Positions 14,387-23,566 of a stretch of 44,989 nt of DNA are shown in pieces. This stretch comes from Lachnospiraceae bacterium. Lineage in GTDB: Bacteria > Bacillota > Clostridia > Lachnospirales > Lachnospiraceae. The notes below the pieces were generated by a model. That model made no database searches, had not been told where the DNA came from, and worked only from the letters and a program-made list of their open reading frames with translations. The DNA is taken from positions 1 through 44,989 of the forward strand of contig JAFXGR010000080.1 of NCBI GenBank assembly GCA_017520155.1, given 5' to 3'. Every line of letters begins with the position of its first letter. The stretch's first letter is position 1. Position numbers and translations under genes: made by a program.

Positions 14387-17020
14387 ATGGAAAAGCAAAA
14401 AAGAAAAAAGAATATCTGTATTGGTCTGCTGGCCCATGTGGATGCGGGAAAAACTACCCTTTCAGAACAGCTTTTATTTAAAACAGGAGCCATTAAAAAG
14501 GCAGGACGAGTTGACCATAAGGATACTTTTTTAGATACCCATAGCCTGGAAAGAGAAAGAGGAATTACCATCTTTTCCAAACAGGCTATTTTTTCTGTGG
14601 AAAACTTTAAGGTTACCTTACTGGACACTCCGGGTCATGTAGACTTTTCAGGGGAGGCAGAACGTACTCTTCAAGTCCTGGATTACGGAATTTTAATTAT
14701 TAACGGAACTGACGGTGTTCAAAGTCATACAAGAACCTTATGGAGATTATTAAAAAAATATCAGATTCCTGTGTTCCTTTTTATCAACAAGATGGATCAG
14801 ACAGAAAAGGAAAAGGAAGAACTTTTAAGGGAAATAAAAGAAAAACTTAGTGACGATTGTGCTGATTTTACTTTAGAGGATGATTCCTTTTACGAAGAAA
14901 TTTCCCTGAGAGAGGAACATCTGTTAGAGGAATTTTTAGAGGGAACTTATGCTACTACAGACCAGATTGCAGACTTAATTAAGGAAAGAAAAGTATTTCC
15001 CTGCTATTTTGGTTCAGCCCTTAAGGATCAGGGAATTGACCTGTTGCTGAAGGGAATCAATGGTTTTATGAAAGAGGCTGAGTATAAAGAAGACTTTGCT
15101 GCCAGAGTATATAAGATTGGAAGAGATCCTCAGGGACAGAGACTGACTTATCTTAAGGTGACGGGAGGAAGTCTTAAGGTGAAGCAGATCATAAGACAGG
15201 CAGGAAGGAAAGAAGGAGAAGAGGTACAAGAGAAGGTAAATCAGCTTCGGTTCTACAATGGAATAAGCTATGAAACAAGAGAAGAGGCCTATCCCGGAGA
15301 AATTGTAGCAGTGACGGGGGTGGAGAATACCTATCCGGGACAGGGGCTGGGATCTGAGGAAAAAAGCAGGGAAACCTTATTGGAGCCGGTGTTAACCTAT
15401 TCCATTTTACTTCCGGAGGGGGTAAATGTATTTCAGGCCTTTGAAAAACTGAAACTGCTGGAGGAAGAGGAGCCTAATTTACAGATTACCGGAAAGGAAG
15501 ACGGAACCCATATCCAATGTAAGGTGATGGGAGAAATTCAGCTTCAGGTAATCAAAGAATTGGCAAAGCAACGTCTGGGACTGGAAATCAGCTTTGGATC
15601 AGGGCAGATTGTCTATAAAGAAACCATAGAAGAAATGGTAGAGGGAGTGGGACATTTTGAACCTCTTCGCCATTATGCCGAGGTTCATCTTCTGTTAAAA
15701 CCTCTTCCCAGAGGAAGAGGAATTGAGATCAGCAGACAGTGTAGTGAGGACTTGTTAGATCGAAACTGGCAAAGACTGATTTTAACCCATATGGCAGAGA
15801 GAGAACATCGTGGTGTGTTAACCGGTTCTTCCATCACGGATATGGAACTGGTATTGGTATCTGGAAAAGCACATAAGAAACATACTGAAGGAGGAGATTT
15901 CAGACAGGCTACTTACCGGGCCATTCGTCAGGGCCTTTGTAAGGCAAAAAGCCGCCTTTTAGAGCCTGTTTATGATTTTGTTTTGGAAGTTCCCACGGCA
16001 ACTCTGGGACGGGCAATGTCTGACTTACAGCGTATGTCTGCAGATTTTCAACTGGAAGGGCAGGAAGTACGTCAGGGGGAAGAGTGTTCCCTGATAAAGG
16101 GACGATGTCCTGTAGTCACCATGCAGGAATATCAAAAGGAAGTATTGTCTTATACCAAAGGAAAAGGTCGCCTGGAGTGCTTTATGGCAGGCTATGATTT
16201 TTGTCATAATGAGGAAGAAATCATAGAAACAGTGGGATACAATCCGGAAGCTGATTTGAAGAATCCTTGCGGCAGTATTTTTTGCAGTCACGGCGCCGGT
16301 GTTTATGTGGAATGGAATAAAGTGGAGGAGGAGATGCATCTTCCCTTATATCAGGAAGAAAAAACTATAGAACAAGTGACCTTTACCCAGCGAAAAAGGG
16401 AAAAAAAGGAAGAATTTGTGGGAACAGAGGAAATTGATGCCATTTTAGAAAAAACCTTTTATTCCAACCGTAAAAAAGCGGGAAATTATGGAAAGCCCGG
16501 ATGGAAGGAAAGAGCAAAAAGTACAGGAATCAGTGCCCGGGAATATCAATACAAGGGAGAAGCCAAAAAGGAAGAATACCTTTTGGTAGACGGCTATAAT
16601 ATTATTTTTGCCTGGCAGGAGCTAAAGGAGCTGGCAGCAGTAAATCTGGATGGTGCCAGAGGAAGGTTACAGGATATTTTATCTGATTATGCGGGGATGA
16701 GAGGCATCCGTCTGATGGTGGTATTTGATGCCTATCGTCTTCAGGGACATCCTGTAGAAGTACTGGATTACCATAATATTAAGGTGGTATTTACGAAAGA
16801 AGCAGAGACGGCAGACCAATTTATCGAAAAGTTTACGGCAAAACACGCCAAGGAGTTTCGGATTACTGTTGCAACTTCTGATGGACTGGAGCAGATTATT
16901 ATTCGGGACAGGGCTGTCACCTGCTATCAGCCAGAGAATTGGGAGAAGAAATTAAGAGGAAAAAAGCTGAATTTACTGCTTATTATGAAGAAAAATCAGG
17001 AAATAAAAAGGTGTATTTAA
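14387..17020 (+). CDS. Tet(M)-like ribosomal GTPase fused to a YacP/NYN domain (3' frameshifted)
   Basis: An 877-residue product as read. The N-terminal part is an EF-G/Tet(M)-type GTPase: P-loop AHVDAGKTT (about 16-24), ERERGIT switch I, DTPGHVDF, and NKMD. Domains II to V follow, with the LVSGKAHKKHTEGGDFRQAT segment of domain IV. A cysteine-containing linker leads to a YacP/NYN RNase-like domain from about 731 (YLLVDGYN with Asp735, VVFDAYR, TADQFIEK, VATSDG). This fused protein is a general clostridial family, and tetracycline protection should not be assumed from the name. The last 30 or so residues are out of phase with the family: a shift of reading frame near 16919-16930 restores SARELGEEIKR, a typical YacP ending (see the next entry). 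Confidence 0.9.
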   Translation: MEKQKRKKNICIGLLAHVDAGKTTLSEQLLFKTGAIKKAGRVDHKDTFLDTHSLERERGITIFSKQAIFSVENFKVTLLDTPGHVDFSGEAERTLQVLDYGILIINGTDGVQSHTRTLWRLLKKYQIPVFLFINKMDQTEKEKEELLREIKEKLSDDCADFTLEDDSFYEEISLREEHLLEEFLEGTYATTDQIADLIKERKVFPCYFGSALKDQGIDLLLKGINGFMKEAEYKEDFAARVYKIGRDPQGQRLTYLKVTGGSLKVKQIIRQAGRKEGEEVQEKVNQLRFYNGISYETREEAYPGEIVAVTGVENTYPGQGLGSEEKSRETLLEPVLTYSILLPEGVNVFQAFEKLKLLEEEEPNLQITGKEDGTHIQCKVMGEIQLQVIKELAKQRLGLEISFGSGQIVYKETIEEMVEGVGHFEPLRHYAEVHLLLKPLPRGRGIEISRQCSEDLLDRNWQRLILTHMAEREHRGVLTGSSITDMELVLVSGKAHKKHTEGGDFRQATYRAIRQGLCKAKSRLLEPVYDFVLEVPTATLGRAMSDLQRMSADFQLEGQEVRQGEECSLIKGRCPVVTMQEYQKEVLSYTKGKGRLECFMAGYDFCHNEEEIIETVGYNPEADLKNPCGSIFCSHGAGVYVEWNKVEEEMHLPLYQEEKTIEQVTFTQRKREKKEEFVGTEEIDAILEKTFYSNRKKAGNYGKPGWKERAKSTGISAREYQYKGEAKKEEYLLVDGYNIIFAWQELKELAAVNLDGARGRLQDILSDYAGMRGIRLMVVFDAYRLQGHPVEVLDYHNIKVVFTKEAETADQFIEKFTAKHAKEFRITVATSDGLEQIIIRDRAVTCYQPENWEKKLRGKKLNLLLIMKKNQEIKRCI

Positions 17021-17061
17021 AGGAGCTTTTACCACAGGATTTTCTGCCTCTTGATGAGTAA
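16927..17061 (+). pseudogene. Out-of-frame true 3' end of the Tet(M)-like/NYN gene
   Basis: Read in the frame starting TCA at 16927, 44 codons run to TAA at 17059-17061. They begin SARELGEEIKRKKAEF and end LLPQDFLPLDE. SAREL-x-EEIKR is the expected continuation of the YacP/NYN domain after the VATSDG strand. The upstream frame gives instead a short basic tail ending at 17020. One missing base at about 16919-16930 explains both; for example, an extra T making TAT TCA would join VTCY to SAREL. It could be a real mutation with little effect, or a sequence error. Confidence 0.75.
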
Positions 17062-17172
17062 AGCAGTCAGAAAAGATCGGACAATGTCAGGAGGAAAAGA
17101 CCATAGAAGGTATTTTAAATATTCGTAAGAAGAAGGGAAGATTACAACAAAGAAGAAAAAGGAGGAAGTAGA

Positions 17173-18540
17173 ATGCTGCCCATTGAGTTTGAAAAAAGAA
17201 TGAGGGAAATGCTTAAGGAAGAGTATGAAGATTTTTTACAAAGCTATGAGAAACCCAGATTTTATGGGCTTCGAAGAAATGCCTTAAAGATTTCACAGGA
17301 GGATTTCCTAAAGATGATGCCTTTTTTCTTAAAAAAGATTCCCTGGTATGATACAGGGTATTACTATGAAGAAGAGGAACAGCCGGGAAAACATCCCTTT
17401 CATGAAATGGGACTTTACTATATTCAAGAGCCCAGTGCCATGGCTGTGGTATCCTCCTTTCCGGTAAAGCCGGGAGAGAGGGTATTGGATTTATGTGGGG
17501 CACCGGGAGGAAAATCTACAGCTCTTGCAGCAGCCCTGCAAGGAAAAGGAATTTTAGTCTGTAATGAAATTCATCCTGTCAGAGCCAAAATATTATCGGA
17601 GAATATAGAACGGATGGGAGTAACAAATGCCCTGGTTGTAAGTGAAACTCCGGGAACGCTGGGAAATCATTTTGCAGGCTATTTTGATAAGATTTTAGTG
17701 GATGCACCTTGTTCCGGGGAAGGAATGTTTCGAAAAAATCAGGAGGCCGTAAATGAGTGGAGCACGGAAAATGTAATGATGTGTGCCAATCGTCAGGATG
17801 AAATTTTAGAAGAGGTAGTAAAAATGCTTCGCCCCGGAGGCCGGATTTGTTATTCTACCTGTACCTTTGCGCCTTTGGAAAATGAACAATGTACAGAGCG
17901 ATTTTTAGAAAAATATCCTGATTTTACCCTTCTTCCCATCGAAAAAAAAGGAGGGATGGAAGCAGGAAATCCTCTTTGGACAAAGAAAAAGAATCCCGAG
18001 ATAGCAAAAACCATTCGTCTGTGGCCCCATAAAGTAGATGGAGAAGGTCATTATCTTGCTCTTTATGAAAGGGCCGGAGGTGAGCCAGAAGATGGAAAAA
18101 GAATGCCCCCAAAAGGTTTGGAAGGAGTAAAAAGAAAAAAAGAGATCCCTTCTTTGGAGGAGTTTATGAAATCCAATATAAATACGAAGATAGAAGATCG
18201 CCTTCTTTTCTTTGGGGATCAGCTTTATTTGGTACCTGAAGAAATGCCGGTATTAAAGGGGCTTAAGGTCTTACGTCCCGGACTTCATTTGGGAACGGTA
18301 AAGAAAAATCGTTTTGAACCTTCCCATGCCTGGGCTCTTGCGCTTACAAAAGATCAGGTGTTGAGAAGCTATGAACTGACAGATGACCAGATTGGGAAAT
18401 ATTTGTCAGGAGAAACGATTATAGCAGAGGGAGAAAAGGGATGGTATCTGATGACCGTGAAAGGCTACAGTATTGGCTGGGCAAAAATGGCCGGTGGTAT
18501 GTTAAAAAATCATTATCCCAAAGGATTAAGAAAAAAATAG
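17173..18540 (+). CDS. rsmF: RsmF-type rRNA (cytosine-C5) methyltransferase
   Basis: A 455-residue S-adenosylmethionine-dependent RNA m5C methyltransferase of the NOL1/NOP2/Sun family. The SAM site shows LDLCGAPGGKSTALAAAL, motif IV is DAPCSGEGMFRK (Cys180, release cysteine) and motif VI is CYSTCTF (Cys230, nucleophile). The C-terminal part (about 330-455) has the RsmF-specific extension with LRPGLHLGTVKKNRFEPSHAWALAL and a terminal PUA-like segment including GYSIGWAK and NHYPKGLR. It is expected to modify 16S rRNA; the exact cytosine differs between species. An AAAGGAGGAAG box precedes the ATG. It follows the Tet(M)-like gene, and the 110-base gap between the restored end of that gene (17061) and this start holds nothing that I can identify. 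Confidence 0.92.
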   Translation: MLPIEFEKRMREMLKEEYEDFLQSYEKPRFYGLRRNALKISQEDFLKMMPFFLKKIPWYDTGYYYEEEEQPGKHPFHEMGLYYIQEPSAMAVVSSFPVKPGERVLDLCGAPGGKSTALAAALQGKGILVCNEIHPVRAKILSENIERMGVTNALVVSETPGTLGNHFAGYFDKILVDAPCSGEGMFRKNQEAVNEWSTENVMMCANRQDEILEEVVKMLRPGGRICYSTCTFAPLENEQCTERFLEKYPDFTLLPIEKKGGMEAGNPLWTKKKNPEIAKTIRLWPHKVDGEGHYLALYERAGGEPEDGKRMPPKGLEGVKRKKEIPSLEEFMKSNINTKIEDRLLFFGDQLYLVPEEMPVLKGLKVLRPGLHLGTVKKNRFEPSHAWALALTKDQVLRSYELTDDQIGKYLSGETIIAEGEKGWYLMTVKGYSIGWAKMAGGMLKNHYPKGLRKK

Positions 18541-18580
18541 CCATAAAAAAACTGCCTTTTCTCAGGCAGTTTTTTTATGG
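18541..18580. terminator. Bidirectional terminator between rsmF and the FKBP gene
   Basis: CCATAAAAAAACTGCC (18541-18556) pairs perfectly with GGCAGTTTTTTTATGG (18565-18580) around an 8-base loop. The arms contain A and T runs, so it serves the converging genes on both strands. Confidence 0.9.
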
Positions 18581-18612
18581 TAAATTTTTCATTAACAGTA
18601 AAAACTTACTTT

Positions 18613-19791
18613 TTAATCAATCGTTACATTTTCTGCAAGATAAGCTAATACCTTATCCTTTAAAATCATCTGCATTACATAAGCTTTTCCGTAGTTTCCG
18701 GAGGTTTCAGGACCCAAAACCTCTACCTTTTTCTGATAATCTTCATCAGAAATGGAAAGACCGGCATCAGTAAAGATATACTGGTAAGTAAGGTCTAAAG
18801 CTGAACGTTTAGATGCCTCATCCTTCAAGTAAGCTTCAAAATCTTTGTTGCTCATTCCGGTAAACTGAGAAAAACTGGTAAAGGCAGGACTTCCGGTCAT
18901 CATAACATAAGTTTCATTATAGGAATTATAATAAATTTCCTGTTCATGCTTTCCAATGGCTTTTAAATACTTTATATGACCTTCATGTTCAGCAGTAGCT
19001 TTGCTGTTCGTTTGAAGATAGTTGGAAAGATAAGTGTCTAATTTTGCTGCTTCATTACTTTCCTTTAAATAAGTACGATATTCTTCTGTAGTTAAAGCTA
19101 CATCAGAATAATTAGCAGCTACAAATTCATCAGTAAATTCAGGAATTTCATAGATTCCGTTTACTGTAACAGCAAACTGGGCTTCTTTACCCTGAAGGTC
19201 AGCAGCAGAGTAATCCTCAGGGAAGGTTACGGTAACTGTTACCTGATCTCCCGGATGACTTCCGATTAACTGGTCTTCAAAATCATCTACGTAACTTCCG
19301 GAGCCAATAGTAAGATCTGCACCGGCACCCCCGGTACTTCCACCGTCAAATTCTACACCGTCAATAGTACCTACATAATCAATATTTAAAGTGTCACCAT
19401 CAGCAGCAGTTAATGCAGCATCAGAATTTAGCTCCTTATGAGAAGAAAGAGCAGAATCAATGGCAGCTTCCATCTCTTCTTCTGTGTAAGTAACATCGGC
19501 TGCAGGAACTACAATATTTTTGTAATCTAAGGCTTCTACATAATCTGTAGGATTGATGTCCTTAACTGTTCCATCCTCGTTTAAGAAAGCGCCGTAATCA
19601 CTGCTTGCGGTAGTAGTGGTAATCTTGGTATAGGCAAAGACACCAATAGCCACAATAAAAATTGCAGCAATAACAAAAACAGTAAGGTTGGCAATCAATT
19701 TTCCTTTTTGAGCTTCTCTTTTTGCTTTTTTACTTTCTTCCAGTCTGGCTTTTCGTTTAGCCTGGCTTTTAGTCATTGTGTTTTCACTCAT
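18613..19791 (-). CDS. Membrane-anchored FKBP-type prolyl isomerase, trigger factor-like
   Basis: A 392-residue protein with a very basic N-terminus (KSQAKRKARLEESKKAKREAQKGK), one membrane segment at about 31-54, and an FKBP domain at about 108-200 carrying DGDTLNIDYVGTIDGVEFDGG, GSYVDDFEDQLIGSHPGD and VTVTFPEDY. This is the FKBP version found in trigger factor; a helical C-terminal part follows, like its chaperone arm, but the ribosome-binding N-domain is replaced by the membrane anchor. With the N-terminus inside, the folding domain would lie outside the membrane, suggesting a role in folding exported proteins. Such anchored proteins are common in Clostridia. It is transcribed away from the ABC exporter, with repeat copy B in the gap between them. 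Confidence 0.9.
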   Translation of the reverse strand: MSENTMTKSQAKRKARLEESKKAKREAQKGKLIANLTVFVIAAIFIVAIGVFAYTKITTTTASSDYGAFLNEDGTVKDINPTDYVEALDYKNIVVPAADVTYTEEEMEAAIDSALSSHKELNSDAALTAADGDTLNIDYVGTIDGVEFDGGSTGGAGADLTIGSGSYVDDFEDQLIGSHPGDQVTVTVTFPEDYSAADLQGKEAQFAVTVNGIYEIPEFTDEFVAANYSDVALTTEEYRTYLKESNEAAKLDTYLSNYLQTNSKATAEHEGHIKYLKAIGKHEQEIYYNSYNETYVMMTGSPAFTSFSQFTGMSNKDFEAYLKDEASKRSALDLTYQYIFTDAGLSISDEDYQKKVEVLGPETSGNYGKAYVMQMILKDKVLAYLAENVTID

Positions 19792-19854
19792 GTTTTCATT
19801 TCTCCTATAACACTGTATTTCTTTTGGGGAAGGGGAGATTCCCTAAATCCCGGT

Positions 19855-19928
19855 GTAACTGTTCAAAGTCAAAGTAAAAAATCTCATGAATTTACCTATT
19901 TTAAGTTTCCTTGTCTATGAATAGTTAC
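19855..19928. repeat. Inverted-repeat element, copy B (short, 74 bp)
   Basis: The left end GTAACTGTTCAAAGTCAAAG (19855 onwards) matches the complement of the right end, GTAACTATTCATAGACAAGG, at 16 of 20 positions. The right end TGAATAGTTAC (19918-19928) is identical to that of copy A at 9540-9550. The interior is shorter than in copies A and C and lacks their strong internal hairpins, so it may be a deletion derivative. It lies between two divergent genes. Confidence 0.65.
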
Positions 19929-19990
19929 AAATCACGATAGACACAAGTATAACATATCTTTGTAAGAAAAGAATGAAAAAATTGTGAAAC

Positions 19991-20018
19991 TTGAAAAATT
20001 TTCATTTACTGGTAAGAT
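19991..20018 (+). promoter_or_regulatory. Probable promoter of the ABC exporter
   Basis: TTGAAA (19991-19996), a 16-base spacer and TAAGAT (20013-20018) lie just upstream of the AAGGAGG box of the ABC gene. They match the consensus at 5/6 and 4/6 positions. Confidence 0.5.
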
Positions 20019-20041
20019 AGTAGTATAGAAAAGGAGGCAAA

Positions 20042-21808
20042 ATGAAAGAGAAAGAACGAAATTATGAAACAGGGGAATTAATGAAACGCTTTATTCCCTA
20101 TTTTAAACCTTATAAAAATATTTTATTTTTAGATTTGTTTTGTGCAGCGTTAACCACTCTTTGTGAGTTGGTTCTGCCATTGATTATGCGTTATATCACC
20201 AATGAAGGAATTTCCAATTTAGCAGCTTTGTCTGTGGGAACCATTGCAAAACTGGGTTTTTTATACCTAATTCTTAGGATTATTGACTGTATAGCCGGCT
20301 ATTATATGGCTAATATGGGACATGTAATGGGAGCCTTTATTGAAACGGATATGAGAAGAAATGCTTATGCCCACTTACAAAACCTGTCCAATACCTATTA
20401 CAACAATACAAAAGTGGGGCAGATTATGGGACGAATTACCAATGACTTATTTGACGTAACGGAATTTGCCCATCACTGTCCGGAGGAATTTTTTATTGCA
20501 GGAATCAAGATTCTTGTGGCATTCATTATTTTAATGAGAGTACATGTGGGATTAACTTTATTAATCTTTGTGGTGGTACCTGTTATGCTTTTAGTTTGTA
20601 TAAAATTAAATCAGCAGATGAAAAAAGTTTTTCGTAAGCAAAGGGGACAGGTAGGAGAACTTAATGCCAGAATTGAAGATAGTCTTTTAGGACATAAGGT
20701 GGTAAAAGCCTTTGCAAATGAAGAGGTAGAAAAGGAAAAATTTGAACAGGATAACGGCAAATTTTTAGAGATTAAAAAAGAATCCTACCGTTATATGGCA
20801 AGATTTCAAACCAGCGTAAAAATCTTTGACGGCTTAATGTATTTGATTGTTCTGGTAGCCGGAGGAATCTTTATGATTAAGGGATGGATTTTACCAGGAG
20901 ATTTGGTAGCTTATCTTTTATATGTAAGTACCTTGATTGCAACCATAAGAAGAATTATTGAATTTTTTGAACAGTTCCAGAGAGGGATGACGGGAATTGA
21001 GAGATTTTTGGAAATTATGGACGCAGATATTGAAATTTTTGATGAGCCGGGAGCAAAGCCCTTGGAAAATCCAAAGGGGGAGATTATTTTTGATGAGGTG
21101 GAATTTGAGTACCCCGATGATCATAATCAGGTGTTCCAGAATTTGAATTTAAAAATATCACCGGGAGAAAAGGTAGCCATTGTAGGTCCCTCTGGAGGGG
21201 GAAAAACTACACTTTGCAACTTGATTCCCAGATTTTATGATGTAACTAAGGGAAGGATTTATCTTGATGGAAAAGAAATTAAATCCTTGACCTTAAAAAG
21301 TTTGAGAGAAAACATCGGAATGGTACAGCAGGAGGTTTATCTTTTTTCCGGAACGGTATTTGAGAATATTGCGTATGGAAAGAAAAATGCTTCCATGGAA
21401 GAGGTAGTGGCAGCAGCAAAGGCGGCAGGAGCCCATGAATTTATTGAAAAGCTTAAGGATGGTTATCACACCTATGTGGGAGAAAGAGGGGTGAAGCTTT
21501 CAGGGGGACAAAAACAAAGAATCAGCATTGCCAGAGTTTTTTTAAAGAATCCTCCCATTATTATCTTGGATGAAGCTACATCTGCCTTAGATAATGAGAG
21601 TGAATTTGAAGTGGCAAAGTCTTTGGAAAGATTATCCAGGGGAAGAACTACTCTTACCATTGCACACAGACTAAGCAGTATTCAAAATTCTGACCGTATT
21701 TTAGTACTTACAGAGGAGGGAATCGTGGAGGAAGGAAATCATCACAGCCTGCTGGAGAAAAAAGGTATATATTATCAGTTTTTTACTACAGCAAATTCTT
21801 TAAAATAG
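20042..21808 (+). CDS. ABC exporter half-transporter (MsbA/LmrA type)
   Basis: A 588-residue fusion of a six-helix exporter membrane domain (about 20-325) and an ATPase domain. The ATPase has Walker A GPSGGGKTT (from Gly382), the Q-loop QQEVYLF, signature LSGGQ (486-490), Walker B IIILDEATSALD and the switch histidine in IAHRLSS. Half-transporters of this class dimerise and export lipids, peptides or drugs; the substrate here is unknown. The membrane domain phrase YYNNTKVGQIMGRITNDLFDV is the typical coupling region. No second half-transporter gene lies next to it, so a homodimer is likely. The AAGGAGG box lies 5 bases from the ATG. Confidence 0.94.
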   Translation: MKEKERNYETGELMKRFIPYFKPYKNILFLDLFCAALTTLCELVLPLIMRYITNEGISNLAALSVGTIAKLGFLYLILRIIDCIAGYYMANMGHVMGAFIETDMRRNAYAHLQNLSNTYYNNTKVGQIMGRITNDLFDVTEFAHHCPEEFFIAGIKILVAFIILMRVHVGLTLLIFVVVPVMLLVCIKLNQQMKKVFRKQRGQVGELNARIEDSLLGHKVVKAFANEEVEKEKFEQDNGKFLEIKKESYRYMARFQTSVKIFDGLMYLIVLVAGGIFMIKGWILPGDLVAYLLYVSTLIATIRRIIEFFEQFQRGMTGIERFLEIMDADIEIFDEPGAKPLENPKGEIIFDEVEFEYPDDHNQVFQNLNLKISPGEKVAIVGPSGGGKTTLCNLIPRFYDVTKGRIYLDGKEIKSLTLKSLRENIGMVQQEVYLFSGTVFENIAYGKKNASMEEVVAAAKAAGAHEFIEKLKDGYHTYVGERGVKLSGGQKQRISIARVFLKNPPIIILDEATSALDNESEFEVAKSLERLSRGRTTLTIAHRLSSIQNSDRILVLTEEGIVEEGNHHSLLEKKGIYYQFFTTANSLK

Positions 21809-21891
21809 TGGTATAATAAAGATAGGAACAAGGAAATAGAAAACTCCTAAAGGGGACAGAAGTGGATTCATAGCAAGCGGGAGGTGTTTGT

Positions 21892-23496
21892 ATGGAACTA
21901 ATGTTTATTGGAGCTGCTCATGAGGTTACGGGAAGTTGTCACTATTTAAGGGTGCAAGATACACACCTGTTAGTAGATTATGGAATGGAGCAGGGGATTA
22001 ACTACTTTGAAAATGTAGATCTTCCGGTGGAGCCGGCAAAAATTGATTATGTTTTGCTGACTCATGCTCATATTGATCATTCCGGTTTGCTTCCATTATT
22101 ATTTGCCAAAGGTTTTCGGGGGCAGGTATGGATGACAGAGGCCAGTGCTGATTTATGCAGTATTATGTTACGTGACTGTGCTCATATCCAGATGCAGGAA
22201 GCGGAATGGAAAAACAGAAAGGCACAAAGAAGTGCAAAAATGGAGGTGACAGAACCCCTTTATACCATGGAGGATGCAGATGGTATTATTCGCAGAATTG
22301 TACCTTGTGCCTATGAACAGACAGTAGAGGTCTGTGATAATATTAAAATTCGCTTTACGGATATTGGTCATCTTTTGGGCTCTGCCAGTATTGAGGTATG
22401 GGCTACAGAGGGGGATGTGACCAAGAAAATTGTTTTTTCCGGTGATATTGGAAATATAGACCAGCCCTTGATTAAGGATCCTACCTTTACTAAGGAGGCA
22501 GATTATGTAGTAATGGAGTCTACCTATGGAGACCGTTATCACAGTGAAGAAAAGCCGGATTATGTGAAAGAACTGGCAGCCATTATTCAGGAAACCTTTG
22601 ATCGGGGAGGCAACGTGGTCATTCCTTCCTTTGCAGTCGGAAGAACACAGGAAATGCTGTACTTTATCCGTCAGATTAAGCAATCCCGTCTGATTCAAGG
22701 TCATGATGGATTTGAAGTATATGTGGATAGTCCTTTGGCAGTAGAGGCTACAGGTATTTTCCATCATAATATTTATACATGCTTTGATGAGGAAGCTATG
22801 GATTTGGTAAAACAGGGAATCAACCCTATTGCATTTCCGGGACTTCGTCTTTCCATTACCAGTGATGAATCCAAGGCAATTAACTTTGATCAAAAGCCAA
22901 AGGTAATTATTTCTGCTTCCGGTATGTGTGAAGCAGGAAGAATTCGTCACCATTTAAAGCATAATCTGTGGCGGCCCGAGTGCACCGTATTGTTTGTAGG
23001 GTATCAGGCCATCGGAACCTTGGGAAGAAGCTTGGTAGAGGGTGCCGATGAGGTGAAGCTTTTTGGGGAGCATATTGAGGTAAGAGCAGATATTCGTAAA
23101 ATGACAGGAATGAGCGGTCATGCAGATAAGGCTGGATTACTACGCTGGATTCAGGGCTTTGAGAAAAAACCCCAAAAGGTGTTTGTGGTTCATGGAGAAG
23201 ACAGTGTATGTAATGCCTTTGTAACTTGTTTATCTGAAGAGTATGGATTGACGGCTTATGCGCCTTACAGCGGAACAAGATTTGACGTAATCCAAAATGT
23301 ATTTATTGAAGAGGCAGTACCTCATGCTCTGGAAAAGAAAGCTGCAGTTAAAGTATCCACCGGTGTATTTGCAAGATTACTTGCAGCAGGCCAGCGATTG
23401 CTTGTGGTTATTCGTAAAAATGAAGGAGGAGCAAATAAAGATCTGGCTAAATTTGCAGATCAGATTAATTCCCTTTGTGATAAATGGGAACGATAG
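21892..23496 (+). CDS. Metallo-beta-lactamase/beta-CASP RNA-processing hydrolase
   Basis: A 534-residue enzyme. The metallo-beta-lactamase domain has THAHIDHSG (His58, His60, Asp62, His63) and the further ligand segment GHLLGSASIEV, and FSGDIGN supplies the bridging aspartate. The beta-CASP insertion follows with VVIPSFAVGRTQEML, SASGMCEAGRIRHHL and GMSGHADKAGLLRW. This is the CPSF/YSH1-like group of Zn-dependent ribonucleases. Bacterial members are proposed to be RNases, but the role of this subgroup is not settled. A GGGAGG box precedes the ATG. The following thyA begins 70 bases downstream with no terminator between, so they may be co-transcribed. Confidence 0.9.
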   Translation: MELMFIGAAHEVTGSCHYLRVQDTHLLVDYGMEQGINYFENVDLPVEPAKIDYVLLTHAHIDHSGLLPLLFAKGFRGQVWMTEASADLCSIMLRDCAHIQMQEAEWKNRKAQRSAKMEVTEPLYTMEDADGIIRRIVPCAYEQTVEVCDNIKIRFTDIGHLLGSASIEVWATEGDVTKKIVFSGDIGNIDQPLIKDPTFTKEADYVVMESTYGDRYHSEEKPDYVKELAAIIQETFDRGGNVVIPSFAVGRTQEMLYFIRQIKQSRLIQGHDGFEVYVDSPLAVEATGIFHHNIYTCFDEEAMDLVKQGINPIAFPGLRLSITSDESKAINFDQKPKVIISASGMCEAGRIRHHLKHNLWRPECTVLFVGYQAIGTLGRSLVEGADEVKLFGEHIEVRADIRKMTGMSGHADKAGLLRWIQGFEKKPQKVFVVHGEDSVCNAFVTCLSEEYGLTAYAPYSGTRFDVIQNVFIEEAVPHALEKKAAVKVSTGVFARLLAAGQRLLVVIRKNEGGANKDLAKFADQINSLCDKWER

Positions 23497-23566
23497 AAAG
23501 AAGGATAAGGTAAGCTGTTACAAGATCCATGAAAGAAGCAGATAACGGAGAGGAAGAAAAGAAAGA

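Noticed and set aside
14387-17020. Annotation as a tetracycline resistance determinant
   Set aside because: The GTPase part is Tet(M)-like, but the C-terminal NYN fusion, the chromosomal setting next to rRNA methylation and the sequence distance from Tet(M) in the switch regions fit a general clostridial translation-factor family.
17021-17172. A separate small gene between the Tet(M)-like gene and rsmF
   Set aside because: The protein-like sequence up to 17061 is explained as the frameshifted end of the upstream gene, and the remainder shows no start with a ribosome site.
22168-22953. A 261-codon open frame on the minus strand inside the beta-CASP hydrolase gene
   Set aside because: It lies wholly antisense to a well-supported gene, its translation is rich in Cys, His and Asn with no recognisable domain, and no ribosome site precedes it. 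It is a shadow of the real gene.
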